A DNA stretch of 64,000 nucleotides from Trifolium pratense (Eukaryota; Streptophyta; Magnoliopsida; Fabales; Fabaceae). The stretch is taken from NCBI RefSeq assembly GCF_020283565.1, contig NC_060059.1, positions 29,709,838-29,773,837 of the forward strand. The letters run 5' to 3'. Positions 47,385 to 59,636 of the stretch are shown one piece after another. Under the pieces are notes generated by a model. The model was given only the letters and a program-made list of their open reading frames with translations, did not search any database and had not been told where the DNA came from. Each line of letters begins with the position of its first letter. Positions within the stretch are counted from its first letter, which is position 1. A program made the position numbers and the translations under genes.

Positions 47385-49570
47385 GGATAACTACACATGA
47401 GTGAAAGAGACTAACAACAAGTCGTGCCGCTAACTCTTTTTGAAAATTTGCAAAAATAAAATATATAATTTTATGTTTTGAATCGCTAAGCGAAACAACA
47501 TGCTCGCTAAGCAAATTTTGCAGACTTAGAATTTTGCATACTGAGTCTCTTATGATTCTTAAACTGTTGATAACCCAAAATTTCTAGAGGTCAGGTAAGG
47601 GAAACAACTAGCAACAACAAAACTAAAGTTTTTAAAGCTTTTCAAGGGTTTGTTCAAAGTGGTTTGAATATGAGATTACTTCTTGATATAAGTTTAGATA
47701 AAGGTCATAATCTTGGTATCAAACTTCTCCTTTGTCGCACAATGTTGTTGAGTAGAGGAAAAGACAATAACTTTAGATATTGTAATAAATTCCTCTCTCG
47801 AATGAAAAACATCTTACACCAAACTAACCTATTAACCAACTTTATAGCTATCTTGTTATGGATAACATTTGAATATCAATAAGATTATTGACTCCACATC
47901 TGGGGATCATAACTGATTCAGGTATAAGGGGTACACCATTATCACTATAAAAATAATCTATGACACTTTTTATATTAACATACTATGTATTCTCATGGTG
48001 ATTAATTCAATATAAATATTACTCTGATAAGTTTGAATACATAATAGGGTCTCTGCACTCTAATATTATCCCAATTCACAATAAAGATTTACTATGAATA
48101 CTTTAAGAATAGCGTCCTTATGTTTAATGGGGTCTCATGATTAAGTCACATCTAATGTTCCATTAAATAGACTAACTATTCTAGGGACTTACGGTCATTG
48201 CTGCCAATTTGCCTTTCTCCTTATCTTCCGTATTATGGGGATCTTGAAGGACCACCAGAAAGCACGAGTGACAAGCTTATAGGTCAGTATCCATTGGGGT
48301 TGCCAGTCCACCAACTATGTGGTATTTCATTATGAGGTGCATAGTGGAAGTGACACTTCCTAGCTCTACTATAGTGGGTCTGCCAATAATGCAATAATAA
48401 ACTAATTTTCAATCAACGACGAGGAATTCTGAATGAACATTATTTGTTTGCTTTCCAACTACACCATAACTAGGAGCTTTATGGACCCCTAGGGTTTGAT
48501 TATGGCACTGTTAAATCCTTGGAGATCATAACTGAAGTATGAGAGGGTGTTTTGCCTTTGTAGTTGTAGGTAGCGGAAGAGTCTGATGAACATTATGTTA
48601 CACAAACAACCTGGTCCACTAGCACTTTGTGAACATCATAGTTGGCAACGATGACCCTTATTAGGAGTGAGATGTTGTTGTTAGGTGTCTCATTGATAAG
48701 GTCATCGTCTCTGAATGATAAGGCCAACTTGCTTATTGTTGTAGGGAACTCCCATTTTCTTTTGATGGGTCCTTTGACCGCAACAACTTCTTTTAGTTTG
48801 TTCTCATGGTTGGGAATGAATCTTGTCCTTTGCAGGAATACCACTGATAATGATGACGACGGTGAGGGAATGGCTCATCTACATGCTCTAGTCTAGTCAA
48901 GTTTTGTTGTATGTTGTTAGGTTCTAATATCACATGCAACCATCCAAGCGTGAACATTGGGTCATTCCGGCATGATGATTTTCTTCAATGGATTTTCCAG
49001 CGTCATACAAGAGTAAAGTTATGTCTTTTGTTCCGTATGATAAGAACAAATAATCATTATTATGGGAAGACTTCTTTGTTGTTGACGAGCTAAGGGCTAA
49101 TACGATCTTGATCTCGCTTTATTTGTTTCTTAGGAGGAAAACTTTGTTTTTCCGTACCGACTTTGGTTACGGTGACAAATTTGAGGGAATATACTTTATA
49201 TCTTCTTTATGATATGATTGCTTCCCTAGGTAAGGAAATTAATCATTGGAAACATCAAGGTGATGCTTCCTAGGACACCGTTTCCAAAGGATTTAAAACG
49301 TATATATGATAATTACATATGAATAAAAGAGACAGACACAAGTTGTGCCGCTTATCCTTTTTGAAAGTTTGCAAAAAATAAAATAAAATAGATGCTCTAC
49401 TTACACCGGGCTTAGCAAATTTAGCATCAACATGCTCTCTTAGCAAATTTACGGACCAAGCATTCTTATAATTATGAAATTGTGGATAATCGCTTTCTCT
49501 TTTCTTTCTCTCTCTAAAAAAAGATAATCCAAAATCTCTAAAGGGTACGACAAACATCAAACAATATAAA
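47385..49570 (+). repeat. Diverged direct repeats bounding an eroded element
   Basis: 47385-47590 and 49300-49560 share a common order of blocks: GATAACTACACATGAGT / GATAATTACATATGAAT, then AGAGAC, then AAGTCGTGCCGCTAA / AAGTTGTGCCGCTTA, TTTTTGAAA.TTTGCAAAAA, CTAAGCAAATT and AATCC/AACCCAAAAT.TCTA. They may be decayed terminal repeats of a gypsy-type element, or two fragments of one family. The 1.7 kb between (including 48590-49095) has only short, unrecognised frames. Confidence 0.45.
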
Positions 49571-49787
49571 AAAGAGATAGAATAACCAATGAAGTGTTTC
49601 TATTCGGTCAATTTTTTTATCGAAAAAATCCTAACTAGCAAAGTTTATCTATTCAATAATTTTTTTTATTTTTATGATTTGTGATCAATTTGACTAAAAA
49701 ACAAGTTTTAATTTTTTGTGAATACAATGTGTATATGTGATGTAAAAAGGCTAGGTTTGTGAGTAAACCAAGTTCATTTGCATGATT

Positions 49788-49833
49788 AAAGTTAATTTAT
49801 TCATATTCCAAAAAAACAAAAGTTAATTTACTC
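49788..49833 (+). mobile_element. Micro-retroinsertion (16 bp) with imperfect TSD
   Basis: AAAGTTAATTTATTC (49788-49802) and AAAGTTAATTTACTC (49819-49833) differ at one of 15 positions. They enclose ATATTCC plus seven A and CA. Confidence 0.55.
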
Positions 49834-50267
49834 AAATGCTTGTTTAAGGTAAGATTTTGTTGTTGTCCTTGAACATTAACATATACTGCTTTATCAAAGT
49901 GAAATTTCATTCATTCTTAGATATTGTTGATGTATTCATAATTTATTTATATGGAGAGCATTGTACTTTACACCGTAAGTTTTGTTAAATCTTTGCTTAT
50001 TATTTAATGTGTATGATTTACGTCTTAGAATTTAGAGTTGAGCTTAGCTCAGCTTTATAAAATCGATTTATAGGATGATGATTGTGTCTATTTTATAAAT
50101 TTATATTAGGTCATCTCGCAATCGATATGAAATTTCTTAAGATTTCTGATATAGTCAAGAACATAGTTGGCCAAATAAGTTTACTAGTGATCTATCATTT
50201 GTTAACCCTTGGAGCTTGCTTGATGGCAAGAAAAGTAGACTGCATAAGATATATAATAATTTAATTT

Positions 50268-50438
50268 AATACACCGTCAATGTAAAATTATTTGATGCAT
50301 ACATTCAATCGCTAAAAAAAAAATATTGACACATCATGTAATATATTTTAAATACATGACGTGTCACATTTAATTAAATGATTGACAACATATTATTAGA
50401 TGCATATATAAAATAACTTTATACTGACAATACACAAC
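50268..50438. mobile_element. MITE with ACACCGTCAATGTAAAA end
   Basis: The left arm ACACCGTCAATGTAAAATTA and the complement of the right arm TTGTGTATTGTCAGTATAAA with TTATTT form imperfect inverted repeats. The interior holds DNA with ACACATCATGTAATATATTT and its near-complement. Related to the element at 35.1 kb. Confidence 0.5.
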
Positions 50439-50754
50439 AATTAAACTCTAAGATATATTTATAACTCAGACCGAACAAATTAAGAAACTAAAATGTTATT
50501 TAAAAAGATAAAAATTAAAGTGTTAATTGAAATTAAGTTAAAAGATTAAATATATAATTTTGCATTAATATTATTATTATTAAAAGGTTGGATATCGATT
50601 ATTGACTATGGTTAAAAAAATTATTGAAAGGTTGGATCAAAAGTCAAATATTTAATAAAATTAGGGACCAAAATCTCAAATTGGATAGAGGATTTGGTAA
50701 TGGAAGAAATGAAAAACATAAGAAATGGAGAGGATCTCAACTCTCAGAAATGTG

Positions 50755-50803
50755 AACACTGAAACTCTTTCGGTCAAAAAAAAAAAAAACACTGAAAACT
50801 CTT
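50755..50803 (+). mobile_element. Micro-retroinsertion (18 bp) in the PPR leader region
   Basis: AACACTGAAACTCTT (50755-50769) and AACACTGAAAACTCTT (50788-50803) enclose TCGGTC plus twelve A. It lies 180-225 bp before the PPR start codon, so probably in its promoter or leader. Confidence 0.7.
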
Positions 50804-50979
50804 CTTCATCTTCGGTAGATTGATTCAGTTCAGTTCTTCATACTCAACACTCTCTTGAATTGAAGAACCATCAATAACCGTAAATAAGGTCTGTGTAACA
50901 ATCTCAATCCCTCTTCGCTAAATTTTTGAACACACTCTTTGTTAATTATTCTTTGAATTTCATTTGTGAAACAAAAACA

Positions 50980-52860
50980 ATGTGTTCCCAGAAGACCCTT
51001 TTGAGAATTTTCAACAAAGGTGTGACCTTTCCTTCAAAACAACATGAAATTGTTCATAAGATTACTCAAAACCTCATTAATTCAAGTAACCACAACTATT
51101 TCAAACCTAATAATACTGAACTTCATTCAATGATCTCCTACATAACCCCCCATGTTACTTACTGTGTTCTCTCGGACCCTATTCTCCAACCTCATTCTTG
51201 TTTAACCTTTTTCCATTTCCTTAAAACCCAACATTCCGACATTTCACTCAAACCTGACCTTAAAGCCCATTTGATTCTCATTTCGAGGCTTTTCGAAGCT
51301 CGGAAATTTGCCACCATGAAGAGTATTTTGAATGGTGTGGTTAATGATTCGGAAATTCGTTGCCCCGTTTCGGGTATTGTTGATTTGGTTGATGAATTTG
51401 AGCCTCATTTTGTTGAGAAGCTTTTTGACATGTTGTTTAGGGTTTGTTCTGATAATAGGTTGTTTGAAGAAGCAATTAGGGTTTATGATTATGCGGAAGA
51501 AAAAGGGTTGGTGATAGAGGAGAGGTCTTGTTTTGTGCTTTTGATGGCTTTGAAGAGATGTCGTGAGGTTGAGTTGTGTCTTAGGTTTTTCCGTCGGATG
51601 GTTGAGTCTGATGGTATTGAAATTAGGGTTCAGTCTTTGACACTTGTGGTTGATGTGTTGTGTAGGAAGGGAGAGGTTGAGAAAGCCAAGGAGTTGATGG
51701 ATGAGTTGGTGGGTAAAGGCATGGTGAAACCAACTGTGTTTACTTACAATACATTGTTAAATGCATATGTCGGAAGAAAGGATCAAAAGGGAGTTGATGA
51801 GATATTGAGGCTGATGGAGAAGGAGCAAGTTGTTTTTAGTGTTGCTACTTATAGTATTTTAATTCAGTGGTATTCGATTTCTAGCAACATTGAGGAAGCT
51901 GAGAAGATATTTGAGGAAATGCGTCAAAGAAATATGCCAATGGATGTTTATGTTTATTCGTCGATGATAAGTTGGAATTGTAGGTTAGGAAATATGAAAA
52001 GGGCTTTTGCTTTGTTTGATGAGATGACTCAGAGAGACATTGCTCCAAACGCGCATACTTACGGCGCCTTGATAGGTGGTGTGTGCAAAGCAGGTCAAAT
52101 GGAAGCTGCAGAAATCTTGTTGGAAGAGATGCAAAGTAAGGGACTTGACCTAAATCTAGTAATATTTAACACAATGATCGATGGTTACTGCAAACGAGGA
52201 ATGATGGATGAAGCTTTGAAGCTGCAAGCAATCATGGAAAAAAAAGGACTCAACTCAGATGTGTTTACATACAACATTCTTGCAAATGGGCTCTGCAAAT
52301 TGCACAGGTTTGACGAAGCCAAGTGTATTTTAAATTCAATGGCTGAGAAAGGAGTGGAACCAAATGTTGTGACTTTCACTACGTTTATCGAGATATATTG
52401 CAAGGAAGGAAACCTTGCAGAAGCTGAGAGGTTCTTTATGGACATGGAGAAAAGGGGAAAAGTGCCTAATATTGTTACATATAACACACTGATCGATGCA
52501 TATTGCAAGAAAGAAAAAGTGAAGCAAGCACATACGGTAAAATCTGAAATGATAAACAAGGGGTTTTTACCAGATGTATATACATACTCATCACTAATAC
52601 ATGGGGAATGTATTGTCGGCAGGGTAGATGATGCACTTAAGCTTTTCAATGAAATGGGGTTAAAGGGCATAGCTGGAAATGTTGCGACGTATACATCAAT
52701 TATTTCAGGTTTATCGAAGGAGGGGAGAGCAGATGAAGCTTTTAAGTTATATGATGAGATGATGAAAATGGGCCTAACACCTGATGATAGAGTCTTCGCC
52801 GCACTTGTTGGCAGTCTTCACAAACCCCTCACGCATGCTGATCTAAAACAAAATGAATAA
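50980..52860 (+). CDS. P-class pentatricopeptide repeat protein (626 aa)
   Basis: Intronless. The first in-frame ATG gives MCSQKTLLRIFNKGVTFPSK; the frame is open 18 codons further upstream but without ATG. The N-terminus is rich in Ser, Lys and Arg with few acids, consistent with a mitochondrial or plastid targeting peptide. From about residue 165 to the end come some 12 degenerate 35-residue PPR units, e.g. PTVFTYNTLLNAYVGRKDQK, PNAHTYGALIGGVCKAGQME, PNIVTYNTLIDAYCKKEKVK and PDVYTYSSLIHGECIVGRVD. No E, DYW or SMR domain follows, so it is a pure P-class protein. Such proteins bind organelle RNA and act in processing, stability or splicing. The target cannot be read reliably. It stands alone. 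No defect seen. Confidence 0.93.
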   Translation: MCSQKTLLRIFNKGVTFPSKQHEIVHKITQNLINSSNHNYFKPNNTELHSMISYITPHVTYCVLSDPILQPHSCLTFFHFLKTQHSDISLKPDLKAHLILISRLFEARKFATMKSILNGVVNDSEIRCPVSGIVDLVDEFEPHFVEKLFDMLFRVCSDNRLFEEAIRVYDYAEEKGLVIEERSCFVLLMALKRCREVELCLRFFRRMVESDGIEIRVQSLTLVVDVLCRKGEVEKAKELMDELVGKGMVKPTVFTYNTLLNAYVGRKDQKGVDEILRLMEKEQVVFSVATYSILIQWYSISSNIEEAEKIFEEMRQRNMPMDVYVYSSMISWNCRLGNMKRAFALFDEMTQRDIAPNAHTYGALIGGVCKAGQMEAAEILLEEMQSKGLDLNLVIFNTMIDGYCKRGMMDEALKLQAIMEKKGLNSDVFTYNILANGLCKLHRFDEAKCILNSMAEKGVEPNVVTFTTFIEIYCKEGNLAEAERFFMDMEKRGKVPNIVTYNTLIDAYCKKEKVKQAHTVKSEMINKGFLPDVYTYSSLIHGECIVGRVDDALKLFNEMGLKGIAGNVATYTSIISGLSKEGRADEAFKLYDEMMKMGLTPDDRVFAALVGSLHKPLTHADLKQNE

Positions 52861-54018
52861 GGAACAAAAGTAGACGCTTCTGATATCTCAATAGGGTCAA
52901 ATATTTATTTGTCAAATGCACACGGGAAGGAAGTAAGAAATTGTGGTTAAGGGTGTGAGAGAATGATGATTTTCATCTTTGGAACTCAAGCGAGAAGACC
53001 CATGTTGAGAGGAAACTTGATGTTCAACAGCACCAATTTAGAGCTTGGCAACTTGGAAAATGTGCAAATATTATGGTCTTGGTAATACACAAATCTTCTC
53101 TTCTTCTTTTAATTGGTTGCATATTATCACTTGATAAGGCTGTTCTTTGTTCGCATTCAATCCTCCATGTTTGCATTGAATGTAATCTAAGTTGTATAGA
53201 ACTGCAACCATGACATAATTTTGAAATTTTCTTAGCGTTAATCTTTTTGAATGTGCTAAATAGGGGAAGTACCCTCATCGGGGATGCTCTAAACGCTTGA
53301 TTAAACTGTTTATCCAAACAGTGCCAAATCCTCTAAAATTTGATTTGAAGTATTTATATTTCTTGATTTTATTATTGAAATTATGAATTGGTTATAAAAC
53401 CTCTGGATTTTATGAACATTTGCAGCATCAATAAAGCGTCAGATTCGGATTCAGTTTACCAAGGGATTTATAGCTATGTGACTATGGGAGCTGAGTGAAG
53501 GTCTTGTTGATTAAACCTTGCTGATAATGAAGGAAAACTGTTGTATATGATCTTTGGTTTCTGCTGAACATGATGGATACAGGTTTCATTTTTACCTCGC
53601 TGTTGTTTTCCACCCTCTTGTAATGTCTCAGAATGTTACGTTTGAATATCAGTTGCAAAATTATGTTATAATGGATTCTACATCACTATTTTAGTATTTT
53701 TCAATTTGTCATAGCACCTTTTTTTACCGAGATTTCACCTTTGAAGAAATTCATGCTCGATGTTTTTTCATTTATTAATTATTCCTTTGAATTATTAGTG
53801 TGATATGTTTAGACGCACACACTTAGTGCAGTCGTATTGAATGTCTTAAAACTATATTGGGCGAAGAAGGCGACCCGTGTAAAAACAGAGAGAATGTTTG
53901 AAAGAAATTTGTGATCACGCTGATTTGTAAAATTGTAAGGAAGAAGGGGAATGGATCATGGGCTGATTCGGGGACTTGTTAGTTAAAGAAAAAGACTAGT
54001 TTTTGTATCCCACTAAAG
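52861..54018. other. PPR 3' flank, no further gene
   Basis: Contains the likely 3' UTR. A 97-codon minus-strand frame (53024-53317) has no recognised features. Confidence 0.45.
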
Positions 54019-54188
54019 AAATGCTAAGAACACACTTTTAACACACTTTTAACACACTCTATCTTATTGATTAGAATTAATATAGGTCCCATGAAATCTA
54101 TGTGGGATTCACATGGTTTAATGGGGACCATTTCGAAAATAGTAGGACTGGAACATATAAGAAAATCTAGTGTGTTGCTAGCACTTTT
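54019..54188. mobile_element. MITE with ATGCTA(A/G)-AACACACT ends
   Basis: The left end AAATGCTAAGAACACACTTTT and the complement of the right end AAAGTGCTAGCAACACACTA are inverted repeats; ACACTTTTAAC is repeated in the left arm. Inside, GGTCCCATGAAATC and GGTTTAATGGGGACC pair as a second hairpin. About 170 bp, no target duplication resolved. Confidence 0.6.
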
Positions 54189-54189
54189 C

Positions 54190-55145
54190 TTTCTTGCAAG
54201 GGTTTCGTTGAGAAAGCAAACTACTCAGTACTCATTTACACTTTACAAATTTGAAAAATTACATTATTTAGAAAGAAAAATCTATTATTTGTCTCAAACC
54301 AATCTATTATTTTCTCTATTTCCCGATCAATGTCTCTCTTGATTGATCTATCGATGAACTGAAACCCTCTTGTTTATCTCTCTCTCTAAATATATCCAGT
54401 GATGTGAGTACTAGTTCTCTACTTTATTCGTTATTGCCATCTGTGTGCTTGAGTTATTGTGACTTTATTGTCTGTTGCAAAACAAAGGTGAAAGAATTAT
54501 CTTGATTCCATCAAAGGGTTTGCATTCTTTCATCTTCCAATAGGTAGATATTTAACTTGTTTTTATTAGTTTTTGTGCTGCTTGAATTTTTGTTACTTCA
54601 AACTATGGAGCACACTAGCTACATTATAGTTTGCTTCTTGATCATAATAATGTGTATTAATTAAATTTCATCGCCAAGCTTTGATGTGGTCAGAGTGATC
54701 AAACTTAGATACACCTCTTTGGATGTCGGGTTACTTGCACTTTTGGTATAAATATTTATTGAGACTCTTTAATTATTGTTGAAACTTGACCTAACATGCT
54801 TGATGAATGGTTCCAAATCTTTGGAGTGTCTGTGATCAATTTGGGAAGCTATGCTCCATTCCATCACCAAGGTTGGAGACCATTGATTGTAGATTCTCCT
54901 TGCTGCAAATGCTTTCGATGTTGATGCACGAAGTAGGTAGCTTGGCTGGTGAGTTAGGGGACATGGAAGGAGTTTTAAAGCTAACATAACTACTAACTTA
55001 CTAATACTTTTCTGTCCAAAAAAAATAATTTAATTTTGTTAGTAGATGATATAAAAATATCTTATGATATAAATATCATCGTAGTATATCTTAAATTATC
55101 TCATATGATTAGTTTTGTATTAGACAAAATTTAGATGTAGTACCA
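54190..55145. other. Intergenic stretch with one unassigned GC-richer block
   Basis: The block 54785-54990 is open on both strands (72 codons minus, 60 codons plus) and richer in GC than its surroundings. I recognise no domain. It could be a broken exon. Confidence 0.35.
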
Positions 55146-55147
55146 TA

Positions 55148-55262
55148 AGTGTTGGAGGTATGTGGTAAAAAGACATGCCTTTGACTCGGAGGTTCTGAGT
55201 TCAACCCCCACAAGAGCTTTTGGAGGATGTAAATACTTGAGCCCTAAGGTTTTTCCTTTCTT
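55148..55262 (+). repeat. tRNA-like SINE candidate
   Basis: AGTGTTGGAGGTATGTGGTA, then ACTCGGAGGTTCTGAGTTC with AACCCCCACAAGAGCTTTT, form a tRNA-like arm and B-box (GAGTTCAACCC). No terminal duplication was found. Confidence 0.45.
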
Positions 55263-55793
55263 GGACTAGAGCATCATTCCCTCAACCTAAATTTCTTCAA
55301 TCAAAATAAAAATTGTTGGTGGCACTGCTATCTTGTTAAAATTGAACATGTTCAAATGAAAACTACTGACCCTCTATATGAGGCAACAAAGTGCATATTT
55401 CGAAATACCAGAAGTAGAGTCTTGTTCGTGTACTATGGATGATCATACAATTTAATTTCCTTGTGAATTTATTTATTTTACTTTACACAAAGGCCACATT
55501 TTGATGTTCGCTTTAAGTATCAAAATATGTTGGGCCGGCCCTTTACTAAACTAATTGGTTTCCATTGAAATTTTGACAACGAGTTCAACCAATTTTGTCT
55601 CGTATCAACCTCTTATAGGTATTGATATTGATGTTTAAATATAAGAATGATATTGATGATGTGGTAATAAATTGATGCATATAGATATTTCTTATTAGTT
55701 GAAAATACTTGAATTCTTAAAATAAAATAATATTCATTTGGATACCACATATTCAAAGGGTACCCAAAATTGACATCATTAATTAATTTTCAT

Positions 55794-55838
55794 CAATTTG
55801 AATTTGTTTTTTTTTTTGACACAATTTGAATTTGTTTT
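55794..55838 (-). mobile_element. Micro-retroinsertion (11 bp) with 17-bp TSD
   Basis: CAATTTGAATTTGTTTT at 55794-55810 and 55822-55838 encloses, on the minus strand, TGTC plus seven A. Confidence 0.65.
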
Positions 55839-55847
55839 AAATAACTA

Positions 55848-55891
55848 ATAACTAATAGTTTTTTTTGTTGTTAGATAAATAACTAATAGTT
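55848..55891 (-). mobile_element. Micro-retroinsertion (18 bp) with 13-bp TSD
   Basis: ATAACTAATAGTT at 55848-55860 and 55879-55891 encloses, on the minus strand, TTATCTAACAAC plus six A. It lies ten bases from the previous one. Confidence 0.6.
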
Positions 55892-56183
55892 GTTAAATGT
55901 CTAAATTTAGTATGTATTAATGGCGGAAGCGGGTATACTTAAATAGTTTGTTAAAAAAAAAACCAAAGCAATAACTATCTCAACAAAGAACATGAAAAAT
56001 ACAGTATTGTGTAACATAATAGCAACTAACAACTTAAACTGCCTTTGCCAGCTCCAAAATACAAACAAATCTCCATAATAACTTATATGTTTTCAGGTAA
56101 AAAATCATATTATTTAAATAAAAGAAAAGAAATGCATTAGGATAAAAAAAATCAAACAAAAATCAAGGCCTCATAGAAGAACA

Positions 56184-59024
56184 ATGGCAGAAGATGGGAT
56201 GTCAATTCTTGCATGTTATAATGCAACATTTAGTGCTACAAATGATATTTGGATGACTGATGATGTTATTGCCAAACGTGTTCCTCTTTTGTGTCTCCAA
56301 ATTGCTTATGATCTTTTGGTGTCTCGTTTTTTCTACTTCATCCTCAAGCGTATTCGTGTGCCCCTCATTGTTGCGCAAATACTGGTAAGCATTCATTTAT
56401 AATAAGATATTTCTTTATTTTGCCTATAAAATTGAATCATCAATTCAATACACATGATACTTATCTTTGTCACATAGAACTTGAACATACATTTATATGT
56501 TCTTACATTTTGATTGCATTGCATAAATGTTAGATAAAAGATACAAGAATTTTCTGAACATTTATATTATGCAGGCTGGCTTTTCTCTGAGTCCAACTCT
56601 CTTGGGAAATTTCAAACCAATATTTGACTTGTTTTACGAGCAACAAGGAATCCTAGCCATTGAAACCTTTTCAAACTTGGGAATATTGTACTATGTGTTC
56701 CTAAGTGGTTTAGAAATGAATTCAGACGTAATCTTAAGATCAAGAAAAAAAGGTACAAGCCTAGCAGTTGTTGGCATTGTGACATCAATGTTATTTGGTG
56801 TTGGATTGCTTACTGTACAACACAAGCTTGAAGATGAAAACGATACTTTCTCACTAACACCTAAAGAAAATCATAATGAAGCCTATTTATTTTGGTCTTT
56901 AGCACTTTCTGTCACGGGTTTCCCAGTCCTTGCAAGAATCTTAGCTAAGCTTAAGCTTTTGTATACAAAGCTTGGAAAAGATGCATTAACAGCAGCTATG
57001 TTAACTGATGCATATGGTTGGGTTTTATTCACATTGTTGATTCCTTATTCTAAGATTGGTGGAAAACCTTTTCTCTCAGTAATCAGTACCTTGTTGTTCA
57101 TAGTTTTTTGTTTTACTGTGGTGAGACCTATCCTTACTCCAATCGTTGAAAAGAAAACGAGTGCGAACACATGGCGCAAGTCGCAATTGTTGGACTTGTT
57201 AATGGGAGTGTTTATTTGTTCATTTATTACAGATTGTCTTGGTACACACCCTATTGTTGGAGCTTTTGTGTTTGGATTGATTTTGCCTCATGGGAAGTTT
57301 GCTGATATGGTTATGGAAATGTCAGATGATTTTGTTTCTGGGATTTTATGTCCTGTCTACTTTGCTGGATTTGGTTTTAGACTCAACTTGCCTTTTCTTT
57401 TGAAGCAACAATCTGCAGGTTTAATGATGTTGATTGTGGTTTTGTTATGCATACCAAAAGTTTTGAGCTCTTTGATTGTCACTTTTTTCTTCGGTATGCC
57501 TGCTCGAGATGGCCTTGCCATTGGATTGCTTCTCAACACCAAGGGCGTCATGGCTATCATACTACTAAATGTTGCGTGGGACAAAAGGGTAATATTTAAC
57601 TACCAACTTTCTATTTTGCAGCAATCCTTTTTCAAATTCTTCCTTGATTAGTACTCAACATAACTGGGGTCGGATACATGGATAAAACTTGCCATAATGT
57701 TCTATCATATACCATATTTCTATCCAACTCATGTTCCTTGTTTTAACTATGTTCATTTTTTTTTTCTTTGCAGATTTTGGATCCATATTGTTTCATGGTT
57801 ATGATGCTTGCCATTATATTAATGACAGTGATTGTTTCTCCCTTGATAAGTGCTATATACCAACCAAAATTCCGATTCATGCAATCACAATTAAAGACCA
57901 TGCAAAAGCTAAGGTTCGATATGGAACTTCGAGTTGTGGCATGTGTTCACAATACTAAACATGCCAATAGCATGATCCATGTCCTTGAAGCGACAAATGC
58001 AACCAGAGTTTCACCTATACATGTCTCAGTAGCTCACCTAGTTGAACTCACTAGACATGGCACAGCTATTCTTGTTTCACAAATGGATCGTTCAGACAGC
58101 ACTGTTGGAACAGAAACAACCAACTATGGATCACAATCAAAGTTTGAGAGCATAACTAATGCATTCGAAGAATTTGTAAAACAGTACAATGCTGTTAGAA
58201 TTGACACATCAAATGTTGTCTCATCCTACACAACAATCCATGAAGACATATTCAATGTAGCCGAAGAGAAACGCGCGAGTTTGATTCTCCTTCCCTTTCA
58301 CAAAGAGTACTCAACAATAGAAGGTGGTTTAGAAATAATCAACAATCAACATTGTGAGATAAACAAAAATGTTTTACAACAAGCACCTTGTTCTGTAGGG
58401 ATCTTTGTGGACCGTGGTTTAGGATCATTATTAAAAACCAAAATGCGCATTGTAATGATCTTCATTGGAGGACCTGACGATCGTGAAGCCTTGTCTATTG
58501 CGTGGAGAATGGCAGGGCATTCAGGAACACAATTACATGTTTTGAGGATTCATTTGTTAGATAAGGCTGCAGAAGAAAAATTATCGAAAACGAAAAAAAT
58601 AAAGTCTCATCATGGAATATTGTCGACGGTTATGGACAGTGTGATGCAAAACGAGTTAGATGAAAAGTACTTAATTTCCTTCAGGCACAAGGCAGTAAAC
58701 AATAATGATTCTATTGTTTATTCAGAGAAGGAAGTGCATTCCAATACTGGTGAAGAGATTCCGACACTTTTGAATGAGATCGATAAATCTGGATATGATT
58801 TGTACATTGTTGGACAAGGAAGTGGTAAGAACACGAAGATTTTTTCGAAGTTGTTGGAATGGTGTGACCATCCTGAACTTGGTGTTATTGGAGACATATT
58901 GGCTTCAACTAGTTTTGGTTCACAATCTTCTGTGCTTATTGTGCAGCAATATATGATTGGGAGAAAAACTGTTGTTAAACAAAGTCATCGTGAATCGATG
59001 AAAACTGGTCCTGAAATTTTGTAA
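56184..59024 (+). CDS. CHX-type cation/H+ antiporter (821 aa)
   Basis: Three exons: 56184-56384, 56575-57588 and 57774-59024, with GT-AG introns of 190 and 185 bp, all in phase 0. Residues about 35-430 form the Na+/H+ exchanger membrane domain with some 11-12 hydrophobic segments. Expected features are present: QILAGFSLSPTLLG, LYYVFLSGLEMN, SLALSVTGFPVLARIL, TDAYGW with the membrane Asp, GTHPIVGAFVFGL and GLLLNTKGVMAIILLN with the conserved Lys. The hydrophilic C-terminal half (from about 450) is the long regulatory region typical of plant CHX proteins. CHX proteins exchange K+ or other monovalent cations for H+, mostly on endomembranes or the plasma membrane, many in pollen. The second exon ends at VAWDKR/ILDP, a usual CHX border. 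Length is typical and no defect is seen. The subfamily cannot be fixed by eye. Confidence 0.93.
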
Positions 59025-59636
59025 ACAAAGTCATCATGAATCGATGACACAAATTATGTTAGAAATATTGCTTGTAATAGAATTATGTTCCACTCAATTT
59101 TGGATTGTCAACCACAAAACCACAATGGTAAACTCCATGTAAAAACCTTTCAAAAGTCATCATAGGCTAGTACCAAAATTATTGATACTTGAAATACTAA
59201 TCATGTTCAAAGAAGTACAGTTTGCTCCCCTCTCAGTTGCATCATAAGTTCTTAACTCTTTTGCTTCTTCCATAAGTTACCAAAAGGTTATCTGTTTACA
59301 TCTTGTGCTTCTGTGTACACTTACAGTTCTATGAAGTTTAATTTTTACTAAACTATATATTTGAAAGTAACACTTAAGCCACTATCAGCAAATTAAGCAA
59401 AAACAAGATTGTTACTTAAGCCACTATCAGCAGATACAATACACCATTGAAACACATAATACTACCTTGGAAGGTTGAGCAACAATGTCTCCTATGTTCC
59501 CAGTTACAGCAGTAGGAGTCTCTCAATGCTATAACTACATACACAATGCAATAAAATATCTGAAATGTGCGTTTGCTTATTACACAGTTCCATTAATAGT
59601 AACAAAACACACATAGGACACAGTGGTGTAAACCAG

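Noticed and set aside
50926..50979. Longer N-terminus for the PPR protein
   Set aside because: The upstream extension begins at TTG. The first in-frame ATG is at 50980.
52185..52670. 161-codon frame antisense to the PPR gene
   Set aside because: Mirror reading of regular PPR codon usage; no features of its own.
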